A stretch of DNA of 64,000 nt from assembly GCA_017560125.1 (NCBI GenBank), contig JAFYOS010000006.1, positions 62,001 through 126,000 of the forward strand, written 5' to 3'. Shown piece after piece: positions 18,040-26,461 of this stretch (positions within the stretch are counted from its first letter, which is position 1; every line of letters starts with the position of its first letter). The notes beneath the pieces are model-generated. The model worked only from the letters and a program-made list of their open reading frames with translations, ran no database searches and was not told the origin of the DNA. Source of the DNA: Bacteroidaceae bacterium. Its GTDB lineage: Bacteria; Bacteroidota; Bacteroidia; Bacteroidales; Bacteroidaceae. A program made the position numbers and the translations under genes.

Positions 18040-19380
18040 ATGCGGATAATATTGTTGTCAGGCGGTTCCGGTAAACGCTTGTGGCCATTGTCCAACAATG
18101 CCCGTTCAAAGCAGTTCCTGCCGTTGTTGCAGACACCGTCGGGTGATGTGGAGTCTATGGTACAGCGAGTGGTGCGCCAAATAGGCGAGTCGCGCTTGAC
18201 TGGTAAGATAACCATAGCAACAAATTCTTCACAGCGCGATATTATAATCAACCAGTTGGGCGACGAGGTGGATATCGTCACCGAACCCGAAAGAAGGGAC
18301 ACCTTCCCCGCCATTGCTCTTGCTACGGGATATCTCTCTATGGCCAAGCAGTGCGCAGCCGACGAGGTTGTTGTCATAATGCCTTGCGACCCTTACACCG
18401 AAACAGAATACTTCGATGTGATAGCCGACATGGTTGCAGCAGTGGAAAACAACGCAGCCGACCTTGTCCTCATGGGAATAAACCCCACACACCCCTCTAC
18501 CAAGTTCGGCTATGTGGTGCCCGTCCCCGAGGATTGCGGAAAGGACATCCTGCGCGTGAAGCGTTTCACTGAAAAACCCGATGTGGCTCGTGCCGAAGCT
18601 CTTCTTGCCGAGGGTGCATTCTGGAATGGCGGCGTCTTTGCATTCCGCTTGGGATACATGGTGAATATTCTCGAAAAATATATCAAGGCCGCATCGTTCG
18701 ACGAACTGCGCAGCCGTTACTCCGAGCTGCCTAAAATCAGTTTCGACTACGAGGTTGCCGAGAAGGCCTCCTCGGTTGCGGTGCTTCCCTTCAGTGGCAA
18801 GTGGAAAGACCTTGGCACATGGAATTCGCTCACCGAAGAGCTCTCGTCCAATGCTATCGGAAACGTGGTGCTTGGCGAGCAGGCTTTGAATACACACGTG
18901 GTGAACGAGCTCGGCGTGCCCATCTTCTGCAACGGAGTGAAGGATGTCGTTGTGGCAAGCAGTCCCGATGGTATTCTTGTCTGTGGCAAGGAGTATAGCG
19001 AGAACATCAAGAACTATGTCGATGACCTGTCGCCCCGTCCCATGTACGAGGAGCGTCGCTGGGGCAGCTATCGTGTGCTCGACAGCAGTACATACTCCGA
19101 TGGTTGCTTGTCGTTGACCAAGGTGTTGCAGCTGAAGAGCGGACGCGATATAAGCTATCAGATTCACCAGCATCGCGAGGAGGTGTGGACTGTTGTCGAT
19201 GGCGAGGGTATTGTGGTTATCGATGGCGAAACACGCAAAGTGTCGCGTGGCGATGTTGTGGTCATCGGTCAGGGACAGAAACATGCCATCAAGGCAGTCA
19301 CCGACTTGCAGATTGTCGAGGTGCAGATAGGTAATCCCCTTGTCGAGGAGGATATAATCCGCTTCGATTGGCAGTGGTAA
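18040..19380 (+). CDS. manC: mannose-1-phosphate guanylyltransferase (type II, cupin-fused)
   Basis: ManC makes GDP-mannose from GTP and mannose-1-phosphate, supplying gmd. The 446-residue protein has the nucleotidyltransferase motif LSGGSGKRLWPLS at residues 6-18 and RFTEKPD near residue 185. The C-terminal cupin region (about 340-446) is the mannose-6-phosphate isomerase-like domain, with SYQIHQHREEVWTVVDGEG and GQKHAI. It lies 20 bases after fcl. With these three genes the cell can go from mannose-1-phosphate to GDP-L-fucose. Confidence 0.96.
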   Translation: MRIILLSGGSGKRLWPLSNNARSKQFLPLLQTPSGDVESMVQRVVRQIGESRLTGKITIATNSSQRDIIINQLGDEVDIVTEPERRDTFPAIALATGYLSMAKQCAADEVVVIMPCDPYTETEYFDVIADMVAAVENNAADLVLMGINPTHPSTKFGYVVPVPEDCGKDILRVKRFTEKPDVARAEALLAEGAFWNGGVFAFRLGYMVNILEKYIKAASFDELRSRYSELPKISFDYEVAEKASSVAVLPFSGKWKDLGTWNSLTEELSSNAIGNVVLGEQALNTHVVNELGVPIFCNGVKDVVVASSPDGILVCGKEYSENIKNYVDDLSPRPMYEERRWGSYRVLDSSTYSDGCLSLTKVLQLKSGRDISYQIHQHREEVWTVVDGEGIVVIDGETRKVSRGDVVVIGQGQKHAIKAVTDLQIVEVQIGNPLVEEDIIRFDWQW

Positions 19381-19406
19381 TATTTCTACTATTTAATATA
19401 GCGACT

Positions 19407-19431
19407 CCCGGCACCCAATGAGGTAGCCGGG
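19407..19431. terminator. weak hairpin after manC
   Basis: CCCGGC and GCCGGG form a 6-bp stem with a 13-base loop between two convergent genes. No good T run follows on either strand, so terminator function is uncertain. Confidence 0.3.
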
Positions 19432-19447
19432 CGTTGTCTGTTTATGC

Positions 19448-20341
19448 CTACAGGCTTTTTCGGAATTCCGACGGCGATATTCCTGCGCTGTTCTTAAAGA
19501 AACGTGTGAAATGGTTCGGGTAGTTGAAGCCGAGCCTCGATGCAACTACATTGATAGATAACTGCGGGTCGGCCAGCAGCGATTTGGCCTTTTCCAATAT
19601 CTTGTTCCTTATGTACTCCTTCGCAGTAATTCCAAGCTCGTGCTTTACCACGTCGCCAAAATAATTGGCCGACAGGTGGAACTGGCCGCTGCACCATGCA
19701 ACGTGTGGCGGCCCGAAGCGTCGCGGCAGCTCGCTGCCATCTGCCAGGTAGCTGTCGAGCATCGAGTCCATCTGTCGCACAAGCTCCGATGCCCTCACCT
19801 TCTTCGTGTCGAACTGCCGGTCGTAGAACCTGCGGCAGTAACTGAGCAGCTGACCTATTCCAAGGCGCAGCATGTGCCCGGTAAATTCGTCGTCGGGCGC
19901 GCGCAGTTCGGTCAGAATGGTGTTGAAGCAGTTCGACATGATGCGGCGCTCTCCCTCGTACAGCTTCAGCGCCTCGAACACCTCGTAGTCAAAAAAATTG
20001 AACATATAGAAGTCCCTTCCGAGTCCTGTGTTTATAATAAGGTCGGGGCGGAAAGCAAGCATCCAGCCTTTGGGGCGCGCATTGGGGTCGAGCGTCATGC
20101 TCATCACATGGCCGGGCTTCATGGTGAAGGCCGTTCCCGCCTGGTAGCGCATACATGAATCGCGCAGGCGCAGTTCGCCGAAGTCAGCGTCCATCACCAC
20201 CACACAGTACATGCCGAAATCCGTCGGTTCGAACAGCGATGGGTCGGCATCGGCTAAATTGCATACGCTCACCTGCGGGTGATATGTCTGTTGACCGAAA
20301 AAACGGTTGAACTGATCAATGCTTTCTATTTTTCTAATCAT
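19448..20341 (-). CDS. AraC-family transcriptional regulator
   Basis: The 297-residue protein ends in a typical AraC/XylS double HTH domain (about 200-297), with LADPQLSINVVASRLGFNYPNHFTRFFKNSAGISPSEFRKSL split across the two helices. The N-terminal region looks like an effector-binding cupin. The open frame extends to 20566 with an implausible N-terminus. The start at 20341 fits a consensus promoter box at 20362-20369. It is divergent from the tyrosine phenol-lyase-like gene, so it probably controls that gene, perhaps in response to an amino acid. Confidence 0.9.
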   Translation of the reverse strand: MIRKIESIDQFNRFFGQQTYHPQVSVCNLADADPSLFEPTDFGMYCVVVMDADFGELRLRDSCMRYQAGTAFTMKPGHVMSMTLDPNARPKGWMLAFRPDLIINTGLGRDFYMFNFFDYEVFEALKLYEGERRIMSNCFNTILTELRAPDDEFTGHMLRLGIGQLLSYCRRFYDRQFDTKKVRASELVRQMDSMLDSYLADGSELPRRFGPPHVAWCSGQFHLSANYFGDVVKHELGITAKEYIRNKILEKAKSLLADPQLSINVVASRLGFNYPNHFTRFFKNSAGISPSEFRKSL

Positions 20342-20361
20342 ATGTATAGGTAAATATGGTA

Positions 20362-20369
20362 CAAAGATA
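20362..20369 (-). promoter_or_regulatory. promoter -7 box of the AraC-type gene
   Basis: The minus strand reads TATCTTTG, an exact match, 20 bases before the chosen start codon. Confidence 0.6.
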
Positions 20370-20486
20370 GAAGGATTTTCTTGAAATCGGTAATAATGGT
20401 ATGTGAAATAGGTATCTTTTTTATCAAAAAGTAAAAAAGGTATTTTTATCAGTAATATGAGTATATACCCTTTTGTCGATTGATGA

Positions 20487-20494
20487 TACATTTG
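20487..20494 (+). promoter_or_regulatory. promoter -7 box of the tyrosine phenol-lyase-like gene
   Basis: TACATTTG is an exact TAnnTTTG match, 76 bases before the start codon. The 117 bases between this and the divergent box at 20362 are the natural place for the AraC-type regulator to bind. Confidence 0.55.
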
Positions 20495-20570
20495 CCACCG
20501 CGACAGAGCAAGATGCTCTATCCAATGTAAAAATAAAATTAAATAAAATAATAAATAAAACAACACGATT

Positions 20571-22019
20571 ATGGCAGTAAAATTTTATCAGGCACAGCAT
20601 CAGGTGCCTCTCGAAATGCACAAGGTGCGCATGGTTCAGAAACTATCACTTCTTCCCGTAGAGGAGCGTTTGAAGAAAATCCAGCAGGCAGGTAACAATA
20701 CATTCCTTCTTCAGAATCGCGATATCTATCTCGATATGCTCACCGATTCGGGTGTGAATGCTATGACCGACCTCCAGATGGCGGCCTCTATGCGTGCCGA
20801 CGATTCGTATGCAGGTTCCGAAACCTTCACCCGAGTGAAGGAGGCTATTAAAGAGGTATTCGGCACCGAAAATGTTCTCCCCGCCCATCAGGGACGCGCT
20901 TGCGAGAATATCCTTGCGTCTGCATTGGTTAAGCCCGGTCAGTCGGCATTGATGAACTTCCACTTTACCACTACCAAGGCCCACATCACACGCATGGGTG
21001 GAGTAGTAGAGGAGTTGGTGGCCGAGAAGGGACTTTTGCCACAGTCCGACGATCCTTTCAAGGGCGATTTCGACCTCGACAAACTGCGTGAAACCATTGC
21101 CGAGAAGGGCGCCGAGAATGTAGCTTTTGTACGCGTCGAGGCCGGTACCAACCTCATCGGTGGCCAGCCCGTATCGCTCGAAAACATGCTTGCAGTGACC
21201 GACATCTGCCACGATAACAATATTATCAGTGTGCTCGACGCGTCGCTGTTGCAGGACAACGTCTATTTCATGAAGACACGCGAGCCTCGTTGCAAGTACA
21301 TGGATATTAAGACTATCTACCACCTGCTTGCCGACCATTTCGACATCATCTACTTCTCGGCTCGTAAGCTTGGATTTGCCAAGGGTGGTATCATCACAAG
21401 CAAGGACCCCAAATTTACCAAAATGATGGTGGAATACATCCCCTTGTACGAAGGCTTCCTCACCTACGGTGGTATCGATGTACGCACTATGGAGGCTATG
21501 GCACAGGGCTTGTACGAAAGCCTCGACATGGAGTACATTAACCAGGGCCCCGAATTCATCAACTACCTTGCCAAGGAGCTCCACGACTATGGAGTGCCCG
21601 TAGTGCTTCCCGCCGGAGGATTGGGCTGCCACCTGAATGCCGGTGCTTTTGTTCCCGACCTTCCCCACAATGAATACCCCGCAGCAGCGGTAGCCGCTGC
21701 TCTCTACATCGCCGGTGGTATCCGCGGTATGGAGCGTGGTACACTCTCCGAGCAGCGCAACCCCGATGGCACAGAGCCCTATGCCGAGCTCGAGCTCATG
21801 CGTTTGGCCGTTCCCCGTCGTGTATATACATTGTCGCAGCTCAAATATGTTGCCGACCGCGTAAAATGGCTTTGGGACAACCGCTCGCTCATCGGTGGAC
21901 TCGAGTGGGTCGAAGAGCCTTCGGTGCTTCGCTTCTTCTCGGGCCGCTTGAAAGAGAAAGGTTTCTGGCAGGAGCAGTTGGCCGAGAAATTCCGCAAGGA
22001 TTTCGGCGAGAGCCTTTAG
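20571..22019 (+). CDS. tyrosine phenol-lyase-like beta-eliminating lyase
   Basis: The 482-residue PLP enzyme belongs to the tryptophanase/tyrosine phenol-lyase family, which splits tyrosine or tryptophan into pyruvate, ammonia and phenol or indole. It is closer to tyrosine phenol-lyase: RLKK.QQAGNNTFLL, IYLDMLTDSG, FTTT (F132, T133), and R389 in GMERG matching the tyrosine-specific Arg381. Also kept are Y80, QGR at 107-109, N194, D223 and the PLP lysine K266. Two active-site residues differ: L226 replaces the conserved Arg217, and R265 replaces the lysine before the PLP lysine. It is monocistronic. The exact substrate is uncertain. Confidence 0.8.
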   Translation: MAVKFYQAQHQVPLEMHKVRMVQKLSLLPVEERLKKIQQAGNNTFLLQNRDIYLDMLTDSGVNAMTDLQMAASMRADDSYAGSETFTRVKEAIKEVFGTENVLPAHQGRACENILASALVKPGQSALMNFHFTTTKAHITRMGGVVEELVAEKGLLPQSDDPFKGDFDLDKLRETIAEKGAENVAFVRVEAGTNLIGGQPVSLENMLAVTDICHDNNIISVLDASLLQDNVYFMKTREPRCKYMDIKTIYHLLADHFDIIYFSARKLGFAKGGIITSKDPKFTKMMVEYIPLYEGFLTYGGIDVRTMEAMAQGLYESLDMEYINQGPEFINYLAKELHDYGVPVVLPAGGLGCHLNAGAFVPDLPHNEYPAAAVAAALYIAGGIRGMERGTLSEQRNPDGTEPYAELELMRLAVPRRVYTLSQLKYVADRVKWLWDNRSLIGGLEWVEEPSVLRFFSGRLKEKGFWQEQLAEKFRKDFGESL

Positions 22020-22035
22020 TCCTCGCAAATCCAAT

Positions 22036-22079
22036 AAAAAATCACTCTGCATTGCAATCCAATGCAGAGTGATTTTTTT
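22036..22079. terminator. terminator after the lyase gene
   Basis: ATCACTCTGCATTG and CAATGCAGAGTGAT form a perfect 14-bp stem with loop CAATC, flanked by A and T runs. It can serve both converging genes. Confidence 0.85.
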
Positions 22080-22197
22080 ATGTTATTATCGCATGTGAGC
22101 GCCAGTTAGGTTGCATGGATAAAGCTTTTCATAAAAATTATATGTTTCTAATTATAGAAATTGAATATTTCGTACCATTCAGCCTTTGCCTTGCCGG

Positions 22198-25100
22198 TTA
22201 CTTCACCCCCGGTGGCTTGGGGCTGGTGACTGTAAAGAATTTGAACGCATCATATTCCTGCACTTTGGCTATGGCAAATTCGTTGCCCTTTTCGGCTAGC
22301 TGCTTGTATAGCCAATAGGCACGTTTCTGATTCATGTCGGTGCCACGTCCCTTCTCGTAGCTGTAGGCTACGTACATCATCGCATTGTCGTCGCCAAGCT
22401 CGGCAATGGATTTCATCCATTCGAAGCTCTTCTTGCGGCTCTTCTTAAGGTATTTTCCTTCGGCAAAGCATTTTACTATGAATGACTGTGCATCCTTGTT
22501 GCCGCCACGTGCAGCACGGCGCATGTAGTCTATCGCCGGCGATTTGCGCAGCTTGCGTTTGCTCAGTCCGTTAATGGAATCCTGCTCTACCTGATGCATA
22601 CCTACTTTGTATAGTGCATCAGAATCGTTCTGCTTGGCAGCAAGAGTGTACCATTTCAGCGATTCCTCGCTGTCGGCGTTCACATAGATTCCTTTCTCGT
22701 AGAACAGTCCCAGCATCTTTTGCGACTGTGCATACCCGCTGTTTGCAGCTTGCTTGTAATATTCGTAGGCAAGCGAGTCGTTCTTGTCTGCCTGTTCGCC
22801 GCTGTAATGCAGTTCTCCAAGATAGTGCATTGCAAGGTGGTTGCCCTTATCGGCCGCCATTTCGAAATAGCGCATGGCAAGAGCATGGTTTTGTGACACT
22901 CCGACACCGTCGTAGTAGCATTTTCCCAGGTTGGCGATTGCCGCCGGGAAACCATATTTTGCAGCCTCGCGGAATAGTTTCACTGCCTCGTCGTATTGTC
23001 CGTTGTCATACTCTATATTGCCTTTCTCGGTAAGATTGCTGCATTTTGTGAGAATATCGGGCAATATTTCAGTGTTCGACAGATCCTTCCATATTTTCAT
23101 GAAGGCAGTCTCGCTCTGTGCGCCGTAACCTTGCTCGCGGGTGCTGATGTTCGCAGCGCTGCCATATATGGTCTTATCTCCACGTCCCTGAATATCTACA
23201 TCGACATACTGCGCTGTAGCGCTGTTGTAGAATGTGAACGACATGCTGTTGCCATCCTTTTTCGCCGACGGTTCCCAGAATAGCGTGCGGCGATAGTCCT
23301 TTGAACTATTGCCGGGCTTTTCGCGGCTGTAGTCAGGCGAATAGAATTGCTTGCTCTCGGTGTATCCTCGGAGCATGGTGTAGCGTATTCTGTCGGCCTT
23401 CGAGAAGTCGGGAATCGTCGTGAGGTTCTTCTCGCTCTCACTGTAGGGTATGAAACATGCCACATAGTTGGGATGGTCGGGCTTGAAACGGCCCAAACCG
23501 CGCAGCTGTTCAGTCTCTTTTATTCTTTTCTCAAAGGTTGGGTCATCGCTCTTGACGGTACTTTCAGGTATATAGGTATATTCCAAAGAGCTTCCTCGCA
23601 TACGTTGCTGGAATACCAGTTCACCAGGAAATCCGTCTATCATCCTATTGTCTTTGGTGGGGATATAGTGTCGTGTGAGGAATCCTTCTACAAGCAGAGA
23701 ATCTACAGATCGCGGCATTCCTTTGTATATCCAGTTGCTTGCTTCGTTGGTAAATTGGTTGCGTAGCTTCTCGTCGCTTCTGATGACAAATTCCTTAAAG
23801 CCCAAGGCATTCCTCACAAGTGAGACCAGTTTCCTATCGTGTGAGACAAAAAAATCATCATCCTTCTGTGGTATGGAGTCGCTGCTATATTCCCCTTTCA
23901 CAACTATCGACTGCACCCAATATGCCCAGTTGAAATTGTATCGCCAAAATGCACTTTGCAGCACCCTTGCAGGAGTAAGTCCGTTTGTTATTATATTAAA
24001 AACCGTATCAGCCATCTCGCGATAGCGGTTGTCGTCATATTGTTTGGCAAGTGCATAATAGTGGTCGGCAATAGCATTGAATGTTTTTCCGTCGCCCGAT
24101 TCCTTAACAGGTCTTATATTCCAGTCATAGTCTTCTATGGCATTACTGCCTTGTTCGTTTACCGTACTACCCGTGTTTGCAATATCAAGTGACACGGTCA
24201 CTCTTGTCGTGTCGAAATCTCGCTCAAGGTTGAAGTAGGTTACATCCTGTGCATACTCCCATTCATCGACAAAATTGAAGCGTATTTCGCTGCGAGGCGG
24301 GCGTTCGCGCTTGTCCTCTTTCTTGTCCTCCACAACATCTATCTCGGCAAGGCGGTATTTGTTTACACCAAGCTTGGCAACAGCAGTATCTACGCTAACG
24401 TAGCTTGATGCCTCGCCACCGTTGCGCTCCCAAAAGTCGTACAGTCTGAAAGCGGGCGAGAAATACCTGTCGAGCACAAAGCGCATGCCCTTATACTCTT
24501 TCGGTCTGTACGGAAGGTATTTGGGCGAAAGCTCAGCAACTTTTTTACCAACGAAATCTTCGGTTCTTATCCTGAAACGTCCATCACTTGTCGTGTGAAA
24601 TTTATATAGGAACGCATTTTTGCCTTCGTGCGTGAACCTGAAATTGAAAGTACCATGTTTTGCTGGATAGAGAAGATGTGTACCTTTCTGTCCTAATTTA
24701 TGGTTGGGATGCCGGGTGTATATCTCTCCGTACAGCTCGATGCCCTCCTCTGCCTGATGGCGCACATCCACATGGCTGCGGGCAAGCTTGCTCCAGTCGT
24801 ATGCTGTCCATCCGCGGGTGAGCATCAGCAGGTCGAGCTCCTCGTCGCGGCGGGGATTCTCGCGGTCGAAGTAGCGGCCGGCATCGGGGATATGTCCTTT
24901 CAACTGCGAACCGAGCAGCGAGTGGGTGTATATATTGTGATTGTAGGACATCTTCTGCCGGTTGGCGAAGTCGCTCACCGAAACAGAGAGGTTGGCATCG
25001 GCTGCAATGGGCTTGCCATCCTCGCGCTCCACTGTTAGGGTTATTTTTTCGTGCGGTTGAAGGATAATTTCTTTCGGGTCGAGTCCGTTGACCTTGGCCT

Positions 25101-26208
25101 TCAGCCTGACGGTGGAGATGTCGCCCGAAGCAACAGTGTCATGCGCTACGAAGAACTGTCGTTCGGCAAGCGGCACGCTGTCGCTGAAGATAACAATGCG
25201 GTTGACGCCTTCGGCGAGGTTCGCAAGCGGCATCTCTATCCTTTTCTGCTTTTCGGCAGATGTGAAGGTCTCGTACAACTGCATATAGCCGTTGTTCACT
25301 ATCACGCAACCGAGGTTGGCAGTGACCGCAAGGTTGTTGCCGATGGTTATATCTATTTTTCCATCGGCCTTCTTCGCCGCCAGCGCAATGCCCTCTTTCT
25401 CCACCTTGGGCAGGTCGAATTTATATGTCTTTTTCTTACCGTTCTTGTGGCGGGTAATGGTTACCTCGGCGCGATATTTCACACCGCGCTTGGGCTGTAG
25501 TTCGAAGCGGCCCATGCCTAGGTGCGAGGGCACGGTACGCATTATCTCCTGCCCGTCGGCAAGGATAGTGATTGTGTCGCTGCCATGCACACCGTCGTGC
25601 CCTTTGAGCTCGTAGGCGACGGTGGTGGCAATGCCCTCTACAAGGTGACCACCCTCGGGATAGAAGCGCAGGTCGGCTTCGGGCAGTTCGTTGGTCTTCC
25701 ACTCGCCACGGTACATGAAACTGCGTTGTCGGTCGAGCATGTTCTTAAATTCGTAGTTGTCGCCATTTACCTTATCGTACACAGGAAATACTCGGCTGAA
25801 GATGGCCTCTTCACCCCAGTTGAGCATGTATCGGGTGTAGGCACGCACCTCGTAATATCCCGAAAGCAGCGAGGGCTTCAGGTCGAATTCGCCGTGGCAG
25901 GTGCCATCCTCGTCGAGCTTGTATTTCTTTGTCTCAACTACATAGCCTTCGGGCGCGCACAGCTCCACATACAGCACTTTGCTTATGGGCTTTTCGCTAT
26001 CGGTAATGCCGCTTGTGGTGTAGGCCTTGAACCACATTGTCTCGCCCAGGTAGTAGGCCGTGTTATCGAAGTGGAGATAGACCCTCTCTTGCGGGAATAG
26101 CTGATTGACCATGATGGCACGCATGGCGAGGGTGTCCAACGGCGATTGGGCAAAGACCGCTGTGCCGATGAATAGCAAAAGGATTATATGTAGTAGCTTG
26201 CGAGGCAT
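22198..26208 (-). CDS. large secreted protein: MG2-like N-terminus, Sel1 repeats at C-terminus
   Basis: The 1336-residue protein has a signal peptide (MPRKLLHIILLLFIGTAVFA, cut before QS). Residues about 38-150 resemble an MG2 macroglobulin-type domain (FPQERVYLHFDNTAYYLGETMWFKAY split: YLHFDNTAYYLGE, WFKAYTTSG). A long middle part contains more beta-sandwich-like segments and a charged RPPRSEIRFNFVDEW segment. From about 1100 to 1325 are at least five Sel1 repeats, such as AIANLGKCYYDGVGV and LAMHYLGELHYSGEQ. Sel1 repeats bind proteins. It is probably periplasmic or at the outer membrane. Function unknown. Confidence 0.8.
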   Translation of the reverse strand: MPRKLLHIILLLFIGTAVFAQSPLDTLAMRAIMVNQLFPQERVYLHFDNTAYYLGETMWFKAYTTSGITDSEKPISKVLYVELCAPEGYVVETKKYKLDEDGTCHGEFDLKPSLLSGYYEVRAYTRYMLNWGEEAIFSRVFPVYDKVNGDNYEFKNMLDRQRSFMYRGEWKTNELPEADLRFYPEGGHLVEGIATTVAYELKGHDGVHGSDTITILADGQEIMRTVPSHLGMGRFELQPKRGVKYRAEVTITRHKNGKKKTYKFDLPKVEKEGIALAAKKADGKIDITIGNNLAVTANLGCVIVNNGYMQLYETFTSAEKQKRIEMPLANLAEGVNRIVIFSDSVPLAERQFFVAHDTVASGDISTVRLKAKVNGLDPKEIILQPHEKITLTVEREDGKPIAADANLSVSVSDFANRQKMSYNHNIYTHSLLGSQLKGHIPDAGRYFDRENPRRDEELDLLMLTRGWTAYDWSKLARSHVDVRHQAEEGIELYGEIYTRHPNHKLGQKGTHLLYPAKHGTFNFRFTHEGKNAFLYKFHTTSDGRFRIRTEDFVGKKVAELSPKYLPYRPKEYKGMRFVLDRYFSPAFRLYDFWERNGGEASSYVSVDTAVAKLGVNKYRLAEIDVVEDKKEDKRERPPRSEIRFNFVDEWEYAQDVTYFNLERDFDTTRVTVSLDIANTGSTVNEQGSNAIEDYDWNIRPVKESGDGKTFNAIADHYYALAKQYDDNRYREMADTVFNIITNGLTPARVLQSAFWRYNFNWAYWVQSIVVKGEYSSDSIPQKDDDFFVSHDRKLVSLVRNALGFKEFVIRSDEKLRNQFTNEASNWIYKGMPRSVDSLLVEGFLTRHYIPTKDNRMIDGFPGELVFQQRMRGSSLEYTYIPESTVKSDDPTFEKRIKETEQLRGLGRFKPDHPNYVACFIPYSESEKNLTTIPDFSKADRIRYTMLRGYTESKQFYSPDYSREKPGNSSKDYRRTLFWEPSAKKDGNSMSFTFYNSATAQYVDVDIQGRGDKTIYGSAANISTREQGYGAQSETAFMKIWKDLSNTEILPDILTKCSNLTEKGNIEYDNGQYDEAVKLFREAAKYGFPAAIANLGKCYYDGVGVSQNHALAMRYFEMAADKGNHLAMHYLGELHYSGEQADKNDSLAYEYYKQAANSGYAQSQKMLGLFYEKGIYVNADSEESLKWYTLAAKQNDSDALYKVGMHQVEQDSINGLSKRKLRKSPAIDYMRRAARGGNKDAQSFIVKCFAEGKYLKKSRKKSFEWMKSIAELGDDNAMMYVAYSYEKGRGTDMNQKRAYWLYKQLAEKGNEFAIAKVQEYDAFKFFTVTSPKPPGVK

Positions 26209-26274
26209 AGGGCTGTTTTTTTATTGTCTGCCACAAATATTCACAGCGAGTGCAGTAAATATTCGCGCTCGCCA

Positions 26275-26282
26275 CAAATATA
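26275..26282 (-). promoter_or_regulatory. promoter -7 box of the MG2/Sel1 gene
   Basis: The minus strand reads TATATTTG, an exact match, 67 bases before the start codon. The words CCACAAATAT occur here and again 42 bases nearer the gene. Confidence 0.5.
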
Positions 26283-26298
26283 AAATATATAAATCGGG

Positions 26299-26329
26299 GG
26301 GATTTCCCTATTTTTTAGGGGGAAATCCC
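26299..26329. repeat. 10-bp inverted repeat after the S41 protease gene
   Basis: GGGATTTCCC (26299-26308) and GGGAAATCCC (26320-26329) pair perfectly around an 11-base loop. It lies downstream of the S41 gene on the minus strand. The run of T is in the loop, not after the stem, so terminator function is doubtful. Confidence 0.5.
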
Positions 26330-26372
26330 TATTCCTTCATTTACGACGCCCCGTGGTATCACTGTCGTTACT

Positions 26373-26399
26373 GCATGCTACAAAGAAGCATGCTACAAA
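26373..26399. repeat. tandem 12-base direct repeat
   Basis: GCATGCTACAAA occurs at 26373-26384 and 26388-26399, 15 bases apart, in the non-coding gap between the S41 gene end and the next promoter. Each copy contains the palindrome GCATGC. Confidence 0.6.
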
Positions 26400-26461
26400 T
26401 GCACTTAAGAGTGCTGAAAGAATAGTTACTCCTTATATAATATATAGCGGTAGAAAGCACG

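Noticed and set aside
18229-19284. 351-codon open frame opposite manC
   Set aside because: No signal, motif or promoter; the sense strand is a clear ManC.
20646-22052. 468-codon open frame opposite the lyase gene
   Set aside because: A shadow of a highly biased coding strand; no family features, and the sense frame has clear PLP-enzyme motifs.
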